NCBI GenBank assembly: GCA_035762085.1
Contig: DASTPT010000074.1
Location: 1 to 40,989 of the forward strand
Direction of reading: 5' to 3'
Source: HRBIN12 sp035762085
GTDB taxonomy: Bacteria; Actinomycetota; UBA4738; HRBIN12
Length of the DNA: 40,989 nt
Under the pieces are notes generated by a model. That model was not told the origin of the DNA, did not search any database, and was given only the letters and a program-made list of their open reading frames with translations. Position numbers and translations under genes: made by a program. Below, piece after piece: positions 14,660-22,200 of the stretch. Every line of letters begins with the position of its first letter. Within the stretch, counting starts at the first letter, position 1.

Positions 14660-14959
14660 ATGGGCTGCCTCGTCGCCGTCCTGGGCCTGATCACGCCGCG
14701 GTTCGTCCTCGCGATGCTCTGGCTGTTCAGCGACTATCTGAACCGGGCGTTCGACAGCGGCTGGTGGCCGCTCCTCGGCTTCTTCATCCTGCCCACCACC
14801 ACGATCGGCTGGGCGGTCGCGCGCAACGAGTTCACCGCTCCCGACGGCGGGTTCGAGGCCTTGGGTTTCATCCTCATCGTGCTCGGCGTGCTGATCGACC
14901 TGGGCCTGCTGGGCGGCGGGGCGAGGGGCGGGCGGGGCCTCGGCAGACGACGGGACTGA
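14660..14959 (+). CDS. Small integral membrane protein, conserved in actinobacteria
   Basis: A 99-residue hydrophobic protein with about three helices (roughly residues 3-22, 35-52 and 66-84) and a Gly/Arg-rich cytosolic tail. The pattern LITPRFVLAMLWLFSDY, then LGFFILPTTTIGWA, resembles a widespread actinobacterial family of unknown function. I know no activity for it. The start is supported by the TAGGCT box 7 nt upstream. It lies just after SURF1. Confidence 0.78.
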   Translation: MGCLVAVLGLITPRFVLAMLWLFSDYLNRAFDSGWWPLLGFFILPTTTIGWAVARNEFTAPDGGFEALGFILIVLGVLIDLGLLGGGARGGRGLGRRRD

Positions 14960-14999
14960 GCGGGGCCGTCGGATCCCGCGCGCGAAACGGCCTCATCGC

Positions 15000-15005
15000 T
15001 ACGGT
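15000..15005 (+). promoter_or_regulatory. -10 box for the leaderless SulP transporter
   Basis: TACGGT, 6 nt before the ATG at 15012. Confidence 0.55.
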
Positions 15006-15011
15006 GGGCGC

Positions 15012-16715
15012 ATGAGCCGCACCCCCGAGCCCCAGGTCGATGGCCTCCGCTGGCGGCTCCCGTTCTTCCGTTCGCTCGACGGGTACCGGCGCGGGTGGCT
15101 CGGGAAGGACCTCGTCGCCGGTGCGCTCATCGTGGCGATCGCGATCCCCCTCAGCATGGGGATGGCCGAGGTCGCCGGGATGCCGCCCGTCGCCGGGTTG
15201 TACTCGTGCGTGCTGCCGCTCCTCGCGTACGCGCTGTTCGGGTCGTCGCGGCAGCTCGTGATCGCGCTCGACGCCTCGACCGCGGCGATGCTCGCCGCGA
15301 CCGTCGCGCCGCTCGCGGGGAGCGACCCCGAGCGGTACGCGACCCTCGCGGCCTTCGTCGCGGTGCTCGTCGGCGCGATCTTGCTCGTCGCGGGCTTGCT
15401 CCGCCTGGGGTTCCTCGGCAACCTGCTGTCCGAGCCGATCCTGCTCGGCTATCAGGCGGGCCTGGCGATCGTCGTCACGGTGAGTCAGCTGCCGCGGATC
15501 CTGGGGTTCCCGCTGGCGGAAGATGCGACCTGGCGCCAGATCGGCGAGATCGCCGGCCGGCTGGACGAGACGAACGGCTGGACCCTGGCGATCGGCGTCG
15601 TGTGCCTCGGCGTCGTGCTCGCGCTCCGACGGTGGCGCGCCACGTTCCCGGGCGCCCTCCTCGCGATCGTGGTGGCGACCCTCGCGGTCGAGGCGTTCGT
15701 CCTCGTCGAGGAGGGCGTCGCCGTGCTCGGCGACATCCCGTCCGGGTTCCCCGACCTGGTCTGGCCATCGGCCTCGGCGAGCGACCTGACGGCGGTGCTG
15801 CCGGGCGCCGCAGGCATCGCGCTCGTGGCCGCGGCCGACACGATCGTGAGCTCGCGCGCGTTCGCGAATCGTGGTGGGTATCGAGTGGACTCGAACATGG
15901 ATCTCGTGGGCCTCGGCGCGGCGAACGTGTCCTCGGGCGTCTCGGGCGGGATCTCGGTCAGCGCGAGCGCCGCGCGCACTGCGGTGGCCGAGTCCGTCGG
16001 CTCGCGCTCGCAGGTGGCCGGGGTGACCGCGTCGCTGCTCATGGTCGCGGTCCTCGTGTTCCTGACCCGCCCGCTGCAGAACATCCCGACGGCGGCGCTC
16101 GCGGCGGTGGTGATCTCCGCGGTGGTCCGCCTGGTCGAGGTGGGGAACCTGCGGAGCCTGTGGCGGATCCGCCGCACCGAGTTCGTCGTGGCCGCCGCGA
16201 CGATGCTCGGCGCGGTGTTCTTCGGTCTCCTGCAGGGCATCCTGATCGCCGTCGGACTGTCGATCCTGGACTTCGTGCGCCGGGCGGCCGTTCCCCACGA
16301 CGCCGTGGTCGGCCGGCTCCGCGGGCGGCAGGGGCTCTTCGACATCGAGCGGTTCCCGGGCGCCCGCACGAACCCGGGCATCGTCGTCTACCGCTTCGAC
16401 GCACCGCTCTTCTACGCGAACGCCGAGCGCTTCCTGGAGCGCGCCCGGACGCTCGCGGACGACGCGCCGAACGCTCACTGGTTCGTCGTCGACCTCTCGC
16501 CGGTCTCCGACGTCGACGCCAGCGGCGCCCGGATGCTCGTGGAGCTCCACGACGAGCTCGAGGGGCGCGGCGTCGAACTGGTCCTCGTCGACCTGCTCTC
16601 GCGGGTCGAGGACCTCCTCGGCCGCGCCGGCGTCATCGAGCGGCTGGGCCCGGGCCGCGTGTTCGATACGGCGGAGGAGGCGATCGAAGCTATCGGGGTC
16701 GGCGCCGGCGGATGA
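15012..16715 (+). CDS. SulP family anion transporter with STAS domain
   Basis: Membrane carrier of the SLC26/SulP family, moving sulfate, bicarbonate or another anion. It has 567 residues, normal for the family. The membrane part has about 11-14 helices with the signatures IAIPLSMGMAEVAG, GLYSCVLPLLAYALFG and a central NVSSGVSGGISVSASAARTAV motif. A cytosolic STAS domain covers about residues 445-560, with VVDLSPVSDVDASGARML in the usual anti-sigma-antagonist-like position. The substrate is not deducible and no carbonic anhydrase or sulfur gene is adjacent. It converges with the methyltransferase gene, 13 nt between stops. Confidence 0.93.
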   Translation: MSRTPEPQVDGLRWRLPFFRSLDGYRRGWLGKDLVAGALIVAIAIPLSMGMAEVAGMPPVAGLYSCVLPLLAYALFGSSRQLVIALDASTAAMLAATVAPLAGSDPERYATLAAFVAVLVGAILLVAGLLRLGFLGNLLSEPILLGYQAGLAIVVTVSQLPRILGFPLAEDATWRQIGEIAGRLDETNGWTLAIGVVCLGVVLALRRWRATFPGALLAIVVATLAVEAFVLVEEGVAVLGDIPSGFPDLVWPSASASDLTAVLPGAAGIALVAAADTIVSSRAFANRGGYRVDSNMDLVGLGAANVSSGVSGGISVSASAARTAVAESVGSRSQVAGVTASLLMVAVLVFLTRPLQNIPTAALAAVVISAVVRLVEVGNLRSLWRIRRTEFVVAAATMLGAVFFGLLQGILIAVGLSILDFVRRAAVPHDAVVGRLRGRQGLFDIERFPGARTNPGIVVYRFDAPLFYANAERFLERARTLADDAPNAHWFVVDLSPVSDVDASGARMLVELHDELEGRGVELVLVDLLSRVEDLLGRAGVIERLGPGRVFDTAEEAIEAIGVGAGG

Positions 16716-16728
16716 GATCGCGCGCGGG

Positions 16729-17220
16729 TCACCACAGGAACGGGACGAACCGGCGCCGCACCCTGCGGCGGTAGTCCTCGTAGGCCGGGTGGTGCTCGAC
16801 GAGCCAGTGCTCCTCGCGACGGGACTTCGCCTCGAACAGCAGTGCGAGGAGCAGCGTGGGGACCAGCGCCAGCCACGACGTCGCCAGGCTCCAGGCGAGC
16901 GAGAGGAGCACACCCCCGCCGTAGACCGGATGTCGGACGAGCGCGTAGAGCCCGTCCTCACGCAGGGCGCCGCCCTCGACCGGCTTCGGGAACGGGGTGA
17001 GCTGCGCCCCCAGACCGAGCAGCCCACCGAGGAACAGCGCCCCGCCCACGAGCCCCACGACGAACGCAGCGCCGAGCAACGGCGCCTCGACCGCGTCCGG
17101 CCACTCGGGCCCCAGCACCGCGGATAGGCCGAGACCAACGATCAGGACCATCTGCATCGCGACCCAGCCCTCGCCCCGAGGGCCGAGCGCCGGCGACCGG
17201 GTCCCGCTCGGCTCCGCCAC
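16729..17220 (-). CDS. Isoprenylcysteine carboxyl methyltransferase-like membrane protein
   Basis: An integral membrane SAM-dependent methyltransferase of the ICMT/PEMT type, 163 residues with about four helices. The C-terminal signature is clear: LVRHPVYGG, later EEHWLVEHHPAYEDYRRRVRRRFVPF. Bacterial members methylate lipids or small hydrophobic acceptors and the substrate here is unknown. The start is the GTG at 17220, since TAGGCT lies 7 nt upstream on the minus strand. An internal ATG about 20 residues on (MQMVLIV) is an alternative. It is divergent from the metalloprotease gene. Confidence 0.85.
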   Translation of the reverse strand: MAEPSGTRSPALGPRGEGWVAMQMVLIVGLGLSAVLGPEWPDAVEAPLLGAAFVVGLVGGALFLGGLLGLGAQLTPFPKPVEGGALREDGLYALVRHPVYGGGVLLSLAWSLATSWLALVPTLLLALLFEAKSRREEHWLVEHHPAYEDYRRRVRRRFVPFLW

Positions 17221-17227
17221 GAGCTGG

Positions 17228-17233
17228 AGCCTA
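17228..17233 (-). promoter_or_regulatory. -10 box for the leaderless methyltransferase gene
   Basis: TAGGCT on the minus strand, 7 nt ahead of the GTG at 17220. It is the same hexamer as at 14647 and 32290. Confidence 0.6.
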
Positions 17234-17292
17234 TCGCCGTTGGGAGGTCGATCCGAGACCTCCGTCGGTTGACCTCCGCGCGGGGTCGTGGC

Positions 17293-17298
17293 TACGCT
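17293..17298 (+). promoter_or_regulatory. -10 box for the secreted metalloprotease
   Basis: TACGCT, 26 nt ahead of the ATG at 17325, leaving a short leader with an AGGAGG ribosome site. This is a leadered counter-example to the leaderless genes. Confidence 0.45.
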
Positions 17299-17324
17299 CC
17301 GCCTCCCCGAGCAGGAGGTCGAAG

Positions 17325-18254
17325 ATGCCGCAGCGTCGTCCCGTCCGGATCGCCTCTCGCGTGGCGGTCGCGCTCGCGCTCGCGACGGTCGTGGGGGCAC
17401 CGTCCGCGGGCGCGACGCCGATCGCGTCGCCCCTCGCCAAAGATTGCCAGGCACCGGCCACCGACGCTGCCCGGGGTGGCTACAAGCACGACGCGTTGGC
17501 TGCACCCGCCGTCGATCCGCTCGTGGGCTGGCGCGCGACCGCTGAGGGTGCCGACTTCACCGCGACCGCCGCGGGAACGATCACGATCCCCGTCGCGTTC
17601 CACGTGATCCGTGAGGGCCCCACCCTGGCCGAGGGGAACGTCCCGCAGTCGATGATCGACGCGCAGATCCGCGTGCTGAACCGATCGTTCGCCGGCAGGA
17701 CCGGCGGCGTGGCTACGGCGTTCGAGTTCGAGCTCGTCTCGGTCGACCGCACGACGAACGCCGATTGGTACCACATGGGCTACGGCAGCCGCGAGGAGCG
17801 TGTCGCGAAGGCCGCCCTGCGTGAGGGCGGCGCCGAGACCCTCAACATCTACAGCGCGCTCCTCGACGCGAACCTGCTCGGCTGGGCGACCTTCCCGTCC
17901 TCGTACGCGCAGCACCCCGAGTGGGACGGCGTCGTGATCCTCTGGTCCTCGATGCCGGGCGGCGGCGCCGTTCCGTACGACGAGGGGGACACGGCGACGC
18001 ATGAAGTGGGCCACTGGCTCGGCCTGTACCACACGTTCCAGGGCGGCTGTAACCGCTGGGGCGACTACATCGAGGACACGCCGGCCGAGCGCTCTCCGGC
18101 GTTCGGCTGTCCCGAGGGGCGGGACACGTGCGACGACCCGGGCCTCGACCCGATCGAGAACTTCATGGACTACACCGAGGACGCCTGCATGGACGCGTTC
18201 ACCGCCGGCCAGTCGCTCCGGATGGACGAGTCTTGGGCGGCCTTCCGGGCCTGA
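17325..18254 (+). CDS. Secreted zinc metalloprotease, M43 (pappalysin-like) family
   Basis: Probable exported endopeptidase of 309 residues. A signal peptide covers about residues 1-32 (basic start, hydrophobic AVALALATVVGA core, AGA-like cleavage). The extended zinc motif HEVGHWLGLYH begins at His226 and supplies three His ligands with the metzincin Gly. A Met-turn NFMDY follows, then Cys pairs typical of M43B. AFHVIREG and the earlier strand pattern also fit. AGGAGG at 17313-17318 lies 6 nt before the ATG. It carries no obvious cell-wall anchor. Natural substrates are unknown. Confidence 0.9.
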   Translation: MPQRRPVRIASRVAVALALATVVGAPSAGATPIASPLAKDCQAPATDAARGGYKHDALAAPAVDPLVGWRATAEGADFTATAAGTITIPVAFHVIREGPTLAEGNVPQSMIDAQIRVLNRSFAGRTGGVATAFEFELVSVDRTTNADWYHMGYGSREERVAKAALREGGAETLNIYSALLDANLLGWATFPSSYAQHPEWDGVVILWSSMPGGGAVPYDEGDTATHEVGHWLGLYHTFQGGCNRWGDYIEDTPAERSPAFGCPEGRDTCDDPGLDPIENFMDYTEDACMDAFTAGQSLRMDESWAAFRA

Positions 18255-18280
18255 GCCGGCCGGCCCTCGCCCCCCGTCGG

Positions 18281-18286
18281 TAGACT
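18281..18286 (+). promoter_or_regulatory. -10 box for the leaderless YwiC-like gene
   Basis: TAGACT, 8 nt before the GTG at 18295. Confidence 0.6.
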
Positions 18287-18294
18287 CCGACCCG

Positions 18295-19146
18295 GTGGGG
18301 ACCAGGCCCGAAGGCTCCGTCGGGACGAGCGAGCGTCCCATGGCCTCGACGCCCGAGCTCAAGCTCGTCCCGAAGGAGCACGGTGCGAGCTTCATGTCGG
18401 TTCACTCGCTGCTGCTCGGCATCGTCGCCGGGCTCGCGGCCGGGGGCGACGACTGGGCCGGCCTCGTGCTCGCGCTCGCGTTCGGCGCGCTGTTCCTGCC
18501 TCTCACCGCCGCCGTCTCGGTCATCACGCAGCCCCGCCTCGCGCGGGCGGCGCGGCGGCGGGCGACGGTCCTCGGCGCCGCGTTCGCCGCTGTGGGGACA
18601 CTCGCGCTCGTCAACGGCCCGGTGCCCGAGCTCCTGTGGCTCGGCGGGTTCGGGGTCGCGCTCGGGGGGATCTACTCGGCCAGCCGAGCGCGGACGGGCG
18701 GGCGCTCGGTGCCGTCGCAGCTCTCGGCGATCGCGAGCATCGCGTTGCTCGCACCGCTCGCCTGGCTGCTCGTCGCGGGGCCGACCGACCGTTGGCCGCT
18801 GTCGGCGCCGACGGCGTTCCTGGCGTTCGGCGGGACCGTCCCGTACGTGCGCGAGCGCGTCCGGCGGCGCCGTTTCTCGACGATGACGTTGGCCGAGCGG
18901 ATCCGCGGCGGATCGGTGGCGCTCGGGTGGCAGGCCGTGGCGCTCGGGGGCGCGGTCGCGCTCGCGCTCGCGGATGTGGTGCACCCCCTCGTGCCGATCG
19001 CGTTCCTGCCGGGTGCGACGAAGGTCGTCGTCGCGATCGTTCGCCCGGAGACGAAGCCGCCGATCAGGCGGATCGGCTACCTGGAGACCGCGATCTCGAC
19101 CGCCTTCGCGATCCTGGCCGGGATCGGCCTCGGGATCGCCCCCTAG
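18295..19146 (+). CDS. YwiC-like integral membrane protein
   Basis: A polytopic membrane protein of 283 residues with about eight or nine helices. The opening KEHGASFM after a short soluble leader is the hallmark of the YwiC-like family, whose function is unknown. The C-terminal part has FLPGATKVVVAIVRPETKPPIRRIGYLE, also family-like. The GTG at 18295 is chosen because TAGACT lies 8 nt upstream. An ATG at 18340 (MASTPELKLVPKEHG) is a shorter alternative, but has no clear ribosome site. Confidence 0.82.
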   Translation: MGTRPEGSVGTSERPMASTPELKLVPKEHGASFMSVHSLLLGIVAGLAAGGDDWAGLVLALAFGALFLPLTAAVSVITQPRLARAARRRATVLGAAFAAVGTLALVNGPVPELLWLGGFGVALGGIYSASRARTGGRSVPSQLSAIASIALLAPLAWLLVAGPTDRWPLSAPTAFLAFGGTVPYVRERVRRRRFSTMTLAERIRGGSVALGWQAVALGGAVALALADVVHPLVPIAFLPGATKVVVAIVRPETKPPIRRIGYLETAISTAFAILAGIGLGIAP

Positions 19147-19153
19147 CGTCCGT

Positions 19154-19336
19154 TCATCTGGTCGGCTGGTTCCGCTCGAACACCGGACCGCGGTGCATCC
19201 AGCAACTCGAGGAGGCGTTGTAGGTCGAGAGCACGGTGGAACACCCGCTCCGATCGCACACCCGGCCGTAGGTGGATCGCACGGCGACCCCCTTGCGCTC
19301 GGGGGCCCCGTACCGGACGTCGCTTCGTCGCGCCAT
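19154..19336 (-). CDS. Small Cys-rich (zinc-finger-like) protein
   Basis: A 60-residue basic protein. Its second half has CDRSGC, LSTYN and CWMH, a C-x4-C...C-x2-H arrangement that could bind one zinc. Small proteins with this CxxxxC-x4-LSxYN-x4-CWxH pattern recur in actinobacteria; their role is unknown to me, though regulatory or DNA-binding functions are plausible. GAGGAAGGG lies about 10 nt before the ATG at 19336. It is downstream of and codirectional with the HutH-like gene, but a hairpin separates them. Confidence 0.7.
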   Translation of the reverse strand: MARRSDVRYGAPERKGVAVRSTYGRVCDRSGCSTVLSTYNASSSCWMHRGPVFERNQPTR

Positions 19337-19456
19337 GACCTGCCCTTCCTCACGTGCCGTGTGCACCGTGAAGCGAGAGGCGGGTGTCCAGCACCGGTCG
19401 GTCGCGACGCGGATGACCTCGAACGAGGTCTGGACTCCACCGTACCATCTCCGCCG

Positions 19457-19473
19457 GGCCGGCGTTCCCGGCC
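19457..19473 (-). terminator. Hairpin after the HutH-like gene
   Basis: GGCCGG and CCGGCC form a perfect 6-bp stem with a 5-nt loop, starting 6 nt after the stop codon on the minus strand. No T run follows, so termination is only a suggestion. Confidence 0.4.
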
Positions 19474-19478
19474 GCGCG

Positions 19479-21002
19479 TCATGCCAGCGGGCCCACCTCG
19501 GCCTCGACGGCATCGAGCACCTCGCCCGAGGCCACGAGCGCTGCCATCCGGTCGTGGTCACGGTAGAGGGGGCGGTCCTCGTCCAGATGCTTCACGTGCC
19601 GCCGGATGACGGCGTGCGCCGCGCGGACACCCCGGCCGGGTGTGAAGGTCCGGAAGTCGAGCGCCTGCGCGGCCGCCATCAGCTCGATGCCGATCACCGC
19701 GTTCGCGTTCTGGAGGATCCGCCCGTTCTTCAGCGCCGTGTTCATCCCCATCGAGACGAAGTCCTCCTGGTCGGCCGCCGCGGGGATCGACATCGTGCTC
19801 GCCGGCGCGGAGAGGATCCGCTGTTCCACGATGAGGGTGTCCGCCGTGTACTGGCTGAGCATCATCCCCGAGTAGAACCCGGGGTCGGGCGTGAGGAAGT
19901 CCGGCAGGCCCTGGCTGAGCGCCGGGTTCGTCAGGCGGTTCATGCGCCGCTCGGCCAGGACGCACACGGTGGTGACGGCCTGCCCGACCAGCTCCATCGG
20001 CAGGCTGACCGGCGTCCCCTGGAAGTTCGCGCCGGTGAGCGTCAGGTTCGCCTCGGGCAGGAACAGCGGGTTGTCGCCCACGCCGTTCAGCTCGATCTCG
20101 ACCTGGCTCCGCGCGAACGCGAGGGCGTCGTGCGCGGCCCCGATCACCTGAGGCGACGAGCGCATCGAGTACGCGTCCTGCACCTTCGTCTTGATCGTGC
20201 CCGACCGGAGGTCGCTCCCCTCGATGCACCGCAGGATCGACCGGGCGCTGCGGATCGCTCCCGGGAACCCGCGGAGCTCGTGGACCCGCGCGTCGTACGG
20301 CTTCAGGTTGGCGAGCAACGCCTCGAGCGACATGGCGCACGCGATCTCCGCGTGCCGGAGCAGTCGGTCGGCGTCGACGACCTGGAGCGCGCTCATCGCG
20401 GTGAGGACGTTCGACCCGTTGATCGCGGCGAGGCCGTCGCGGGCCTGCAGCCCGGGCACCGGGATGCCGGCCCTGGCCATGGCGTCCGCGCCGGGCAGCC
20501 GCTCCCCTTCGAAGAACGCCTCGCCCTCCCCCATCAGCAGCTCCGCGATCTGGGCCATCGGCGCGAGATCGCCGCTCGCGCCGACCGAGCCGCGCTCGGC
20601 CACGACCGGCGTGAGGCCGCGGTTCAGCATCTGGACGAACGTCTGCGCGATCTCGGGTCGGTTCCCCGAGTTGCCGTGGGCGAGGACGTTGATGCGGCCT
20701 GCGATCGCCCCTCGGACCGCGTCCTCGCGGAGCGGCTCACCGATGCCGGCGGCGTGGTTGTACACGAGGAACCGTTGGAAGCGCTCGACCTGCTCGTCGG
20801 ACAGGACGATCTCGGAGAACTCGCCGATACCGGTGTTCGTGCCGTACATCACCTCGCGCGCGGCGAGCTTGGCCTCGAGCATCGCGCGGCAGGCGCGGAT
20901 CCGCTCGAGCGCCGCGGCGTCGAGCTCGACCGGCTCGCGCTCGCGCGCGATCCGCGCCAGCCGTTCGACCGTGAGCGAGGAGCCGTCCAGGACGATGGTC
21001 AT
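19479..21002 (-). CDS. hutH: Aromatic amino acid lyase, histidine ammonia-lyase-like
   Basis: Removes ammonia from histidine (to urocanate) or a related aromatic amino acid. It has 507 residues, the HAL length. The MIO prosthetic group forms from Ala142-Ser143-Gly144 in GSVGASGDLAP. YGTNTGIG holds the catalytic Tyr. The His of the substrate loop is kept (YNHAAG), and the QED acid pair is present. The usual QEDHVSM reads QEDFVSM here, a feature I associate with a distinct HutH-like branch, so specificity for histidine is likely but not certain. GAAGGGAC precedes the ATG at 21002. None of hutU, hutI or hutG is adjacent, so it is an orphan and urocanate use cannot be shown. Confidence 0.85.
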   Translation of the reverse strand: MTIVLDGSSLTVERLARIAREREPVELDAAALERIRACRAMLEAKLAAREVMYGTNTGIGEFSEIVLSDEQVERFQRFLVYNHAAGIGEPLREDAVRGAIAGRINVLAHGNSGNRPEIAQTFVQMLNRGLTPVVAERGSVGASGDLAPMAQIAELLMGEGEAFFEGERLPGADAMARAGIPVPGLQARDGLAAINGSNVLTAMSALQVVDADRLLRHAEIACAMSLEALLANLKPYDARVHELRGFPGAIRSARSILRCIEGSDLRSGTIKTKVQDAYSMRSSPQVIGAAHDALAFARSQVEIELNGVGDNPLFLPEANLTLTGANFQGTPVSLPMELVGQAVTTVCVLAERRMNRLTNPALSQGLPDFLTPDPGFYSGMMLSQYTADTLIVEQRILSAPASTMSIPAAADQEDFVSMGMNTALKNGRILQNANAVIGIELMAAAQALDFRTFTPGRGVRAAHAVIRRHVKHLDEDRPLYRDHDRMAALVASGEVLDAVEAEVGPLA

Positions 21003-21073
21003 CGCGCGTGTCCCTTCGGTCGTTCCCCGGCCATGCTCGCGCGCGGCGGTCGCGGTCCCCGGGTCGCTCGGCC

Positions 21074-21101
21074 CCCCACGTACGGGGCGCCCGGCGTGGG
21101 G
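21074..21101 (-). terminator. Hairpin after the aldolase gene
   Basis: CCCCACG and CGTGGGG make a perfect 7-bp stem around a 14-nt loop, 9 nt past the aldolase stop on the minus strand and before the HutH-like gene. There is no T run. A terminator between the two genes is plausible. Confidence 0.4.
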
Positions 21102-21110
21102 CGTCCCGGC

Positions 21111-22130
21111 TCAGGCGGAGGCTTCGACGTCCTCCGACCAGGATCCGGACCTCGCGAGACCGTTCATGCGCGCCCGGTGAGCGAGCGCCCGCTGCCCCGC
21201 CTCGACGTTCGCGTCGTCACCGCCCCAGGCCTTCAGGGACGGCGCCTGGAGCGCCCGGCCGTACGAGAACGAGAGCTCCCACGGGAAGGGGCCCATCCTG
21301 TTCATCGCGTCCAGGTGCTCCGTCGCCTCGACGTCGCCCTGTCCGCCGGACAGGAACGCGATGCCGGGCACCTGCTCGGGGACGGTGGCCTTCAGGCACC
21401 GGACGGTGGCCTCCGCGACCTCCTCGACCCCGGCCCGGTCGGTCGCGTCCTTGCCCGAGAGCACCATGTTCGTCTTCAGGATCGTCCCGGGCAGGTGGAC
21501 CCGGTGGTCCTCGAGCGCCGCGAAGAACACGCGCAGGGTCTCCGCGGTCACCTCCTCACACCGCTGGATCGAGTGGTCGCCGTCCATCAGGACCTCGGGC
21601 TCGACGATCGGGACCAGGTCGGCCTCCTGGCACAGGGCCGCGTAGCGGGCGTTCGCGTGCGCGTTCGCCTGGAGGGCGAAGGGCGTGGGCAGCCCATCGC
21701 CGATGACGATGGTCGAACGCCACTTCGCGAACCGCGCGCCCTTGTCCCGGTACTCGGACAAGCGATCGCGGAGCCCATCGAGGCCCTCGGTCACGGTCTC
21801 GCCGGGGAACAGGGCCAGCGGCTTGGCCCCGGTGTCCACCTTGATCCCCGGGATCACGCCCGCATCGATCAGGACCTGGACGAGCGTCCGGCCGTCGTCG
21901 GCAGACTGGCGGATCGTCTCGTCGAACAGGATCGCGCCGCTGATGTGCTCGCCGATGCCGGGGGTCGTGAACAGCATCTGCCGGTACACGCGCCGGCGGT
22001 CCTCGGTGGACTCGACGCCGATCGAGTCGAAGCGCTTCTTGATCGTCCCGCTGCTCTCGTCGGCGGCGAGGATGCCTCGGCCCGGCGCGACCATCTCGAG
22101 CGCCGTCTTCTCCAGGACGTCCACGTTCAT
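21111..22130 (-). CDS. Class I fructose-bisphosphate aldolase
   Basis: Cleaves fructose 1,6-bisphosphate through a Schiff base, in glycolysis and gluconeogenesis, without a metal. It has 339 residues, matching the eukaryote-like class I family. The signatures are GRGILAADES near the N terminus, FDSIGVEST, and the Schiff-base Lys219 in GTILKTNMV. FLSGGQ and NRMGPFPWELSFSYGRALQ are also canonical. AGGAAGGA lies ahead of the ATG at 22130. Many actinobacteria have the class II zinc enzyme; whether this genome also does is outside the window. Confidence 0.95.
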   Translation of the reverse strand: MNVDVLEKTALEMVAPGRGILAADESSGTIKKRFDSIGVESTEDRRRVYRQMLFTTPGIGEHISGAILFDETIRQSADDGRTLVQVLIDAGVIPGIKVDTGAKPLALFPGETVTEGLDGLRDRLSEYRDKGARFAKWRSTIVIGDGLPTPFALQANAHANARYAALCQEADLVPIVEPEVLMDGDHSIQRCEEVTAETLRVFFAALEDHRVHLPGTILKTNMVLSGKDATDRAGVEEVAEATVRCLKATVPEQVPGIAFLSGGQGDVEATEHLDAMNRMGPFPWELSFSYGRALQAPSLKAWGGDDANVEAGQRALAHRARMNGLARSGSWSEDVEASA

Positions 22131-22187
22131 GGCTCGATCATCCTTCCTACGTCCGGGTCTCCCTTCCGGGGTACGTTACCTCCGCCG

Positions 22188-22200
22188 GCCCGAACCGGGC
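22188..22200 (-). terminator. Short hairpin at the end of the aldo/keto reductase gene
   Basis: GCCCG-AAC-CGGGC forms a perfect 5-bp stem directly at the TAG stop of the reductase gene and between it and the aldolase gene. It is small and lacks a T run. Confidence 0.3.
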
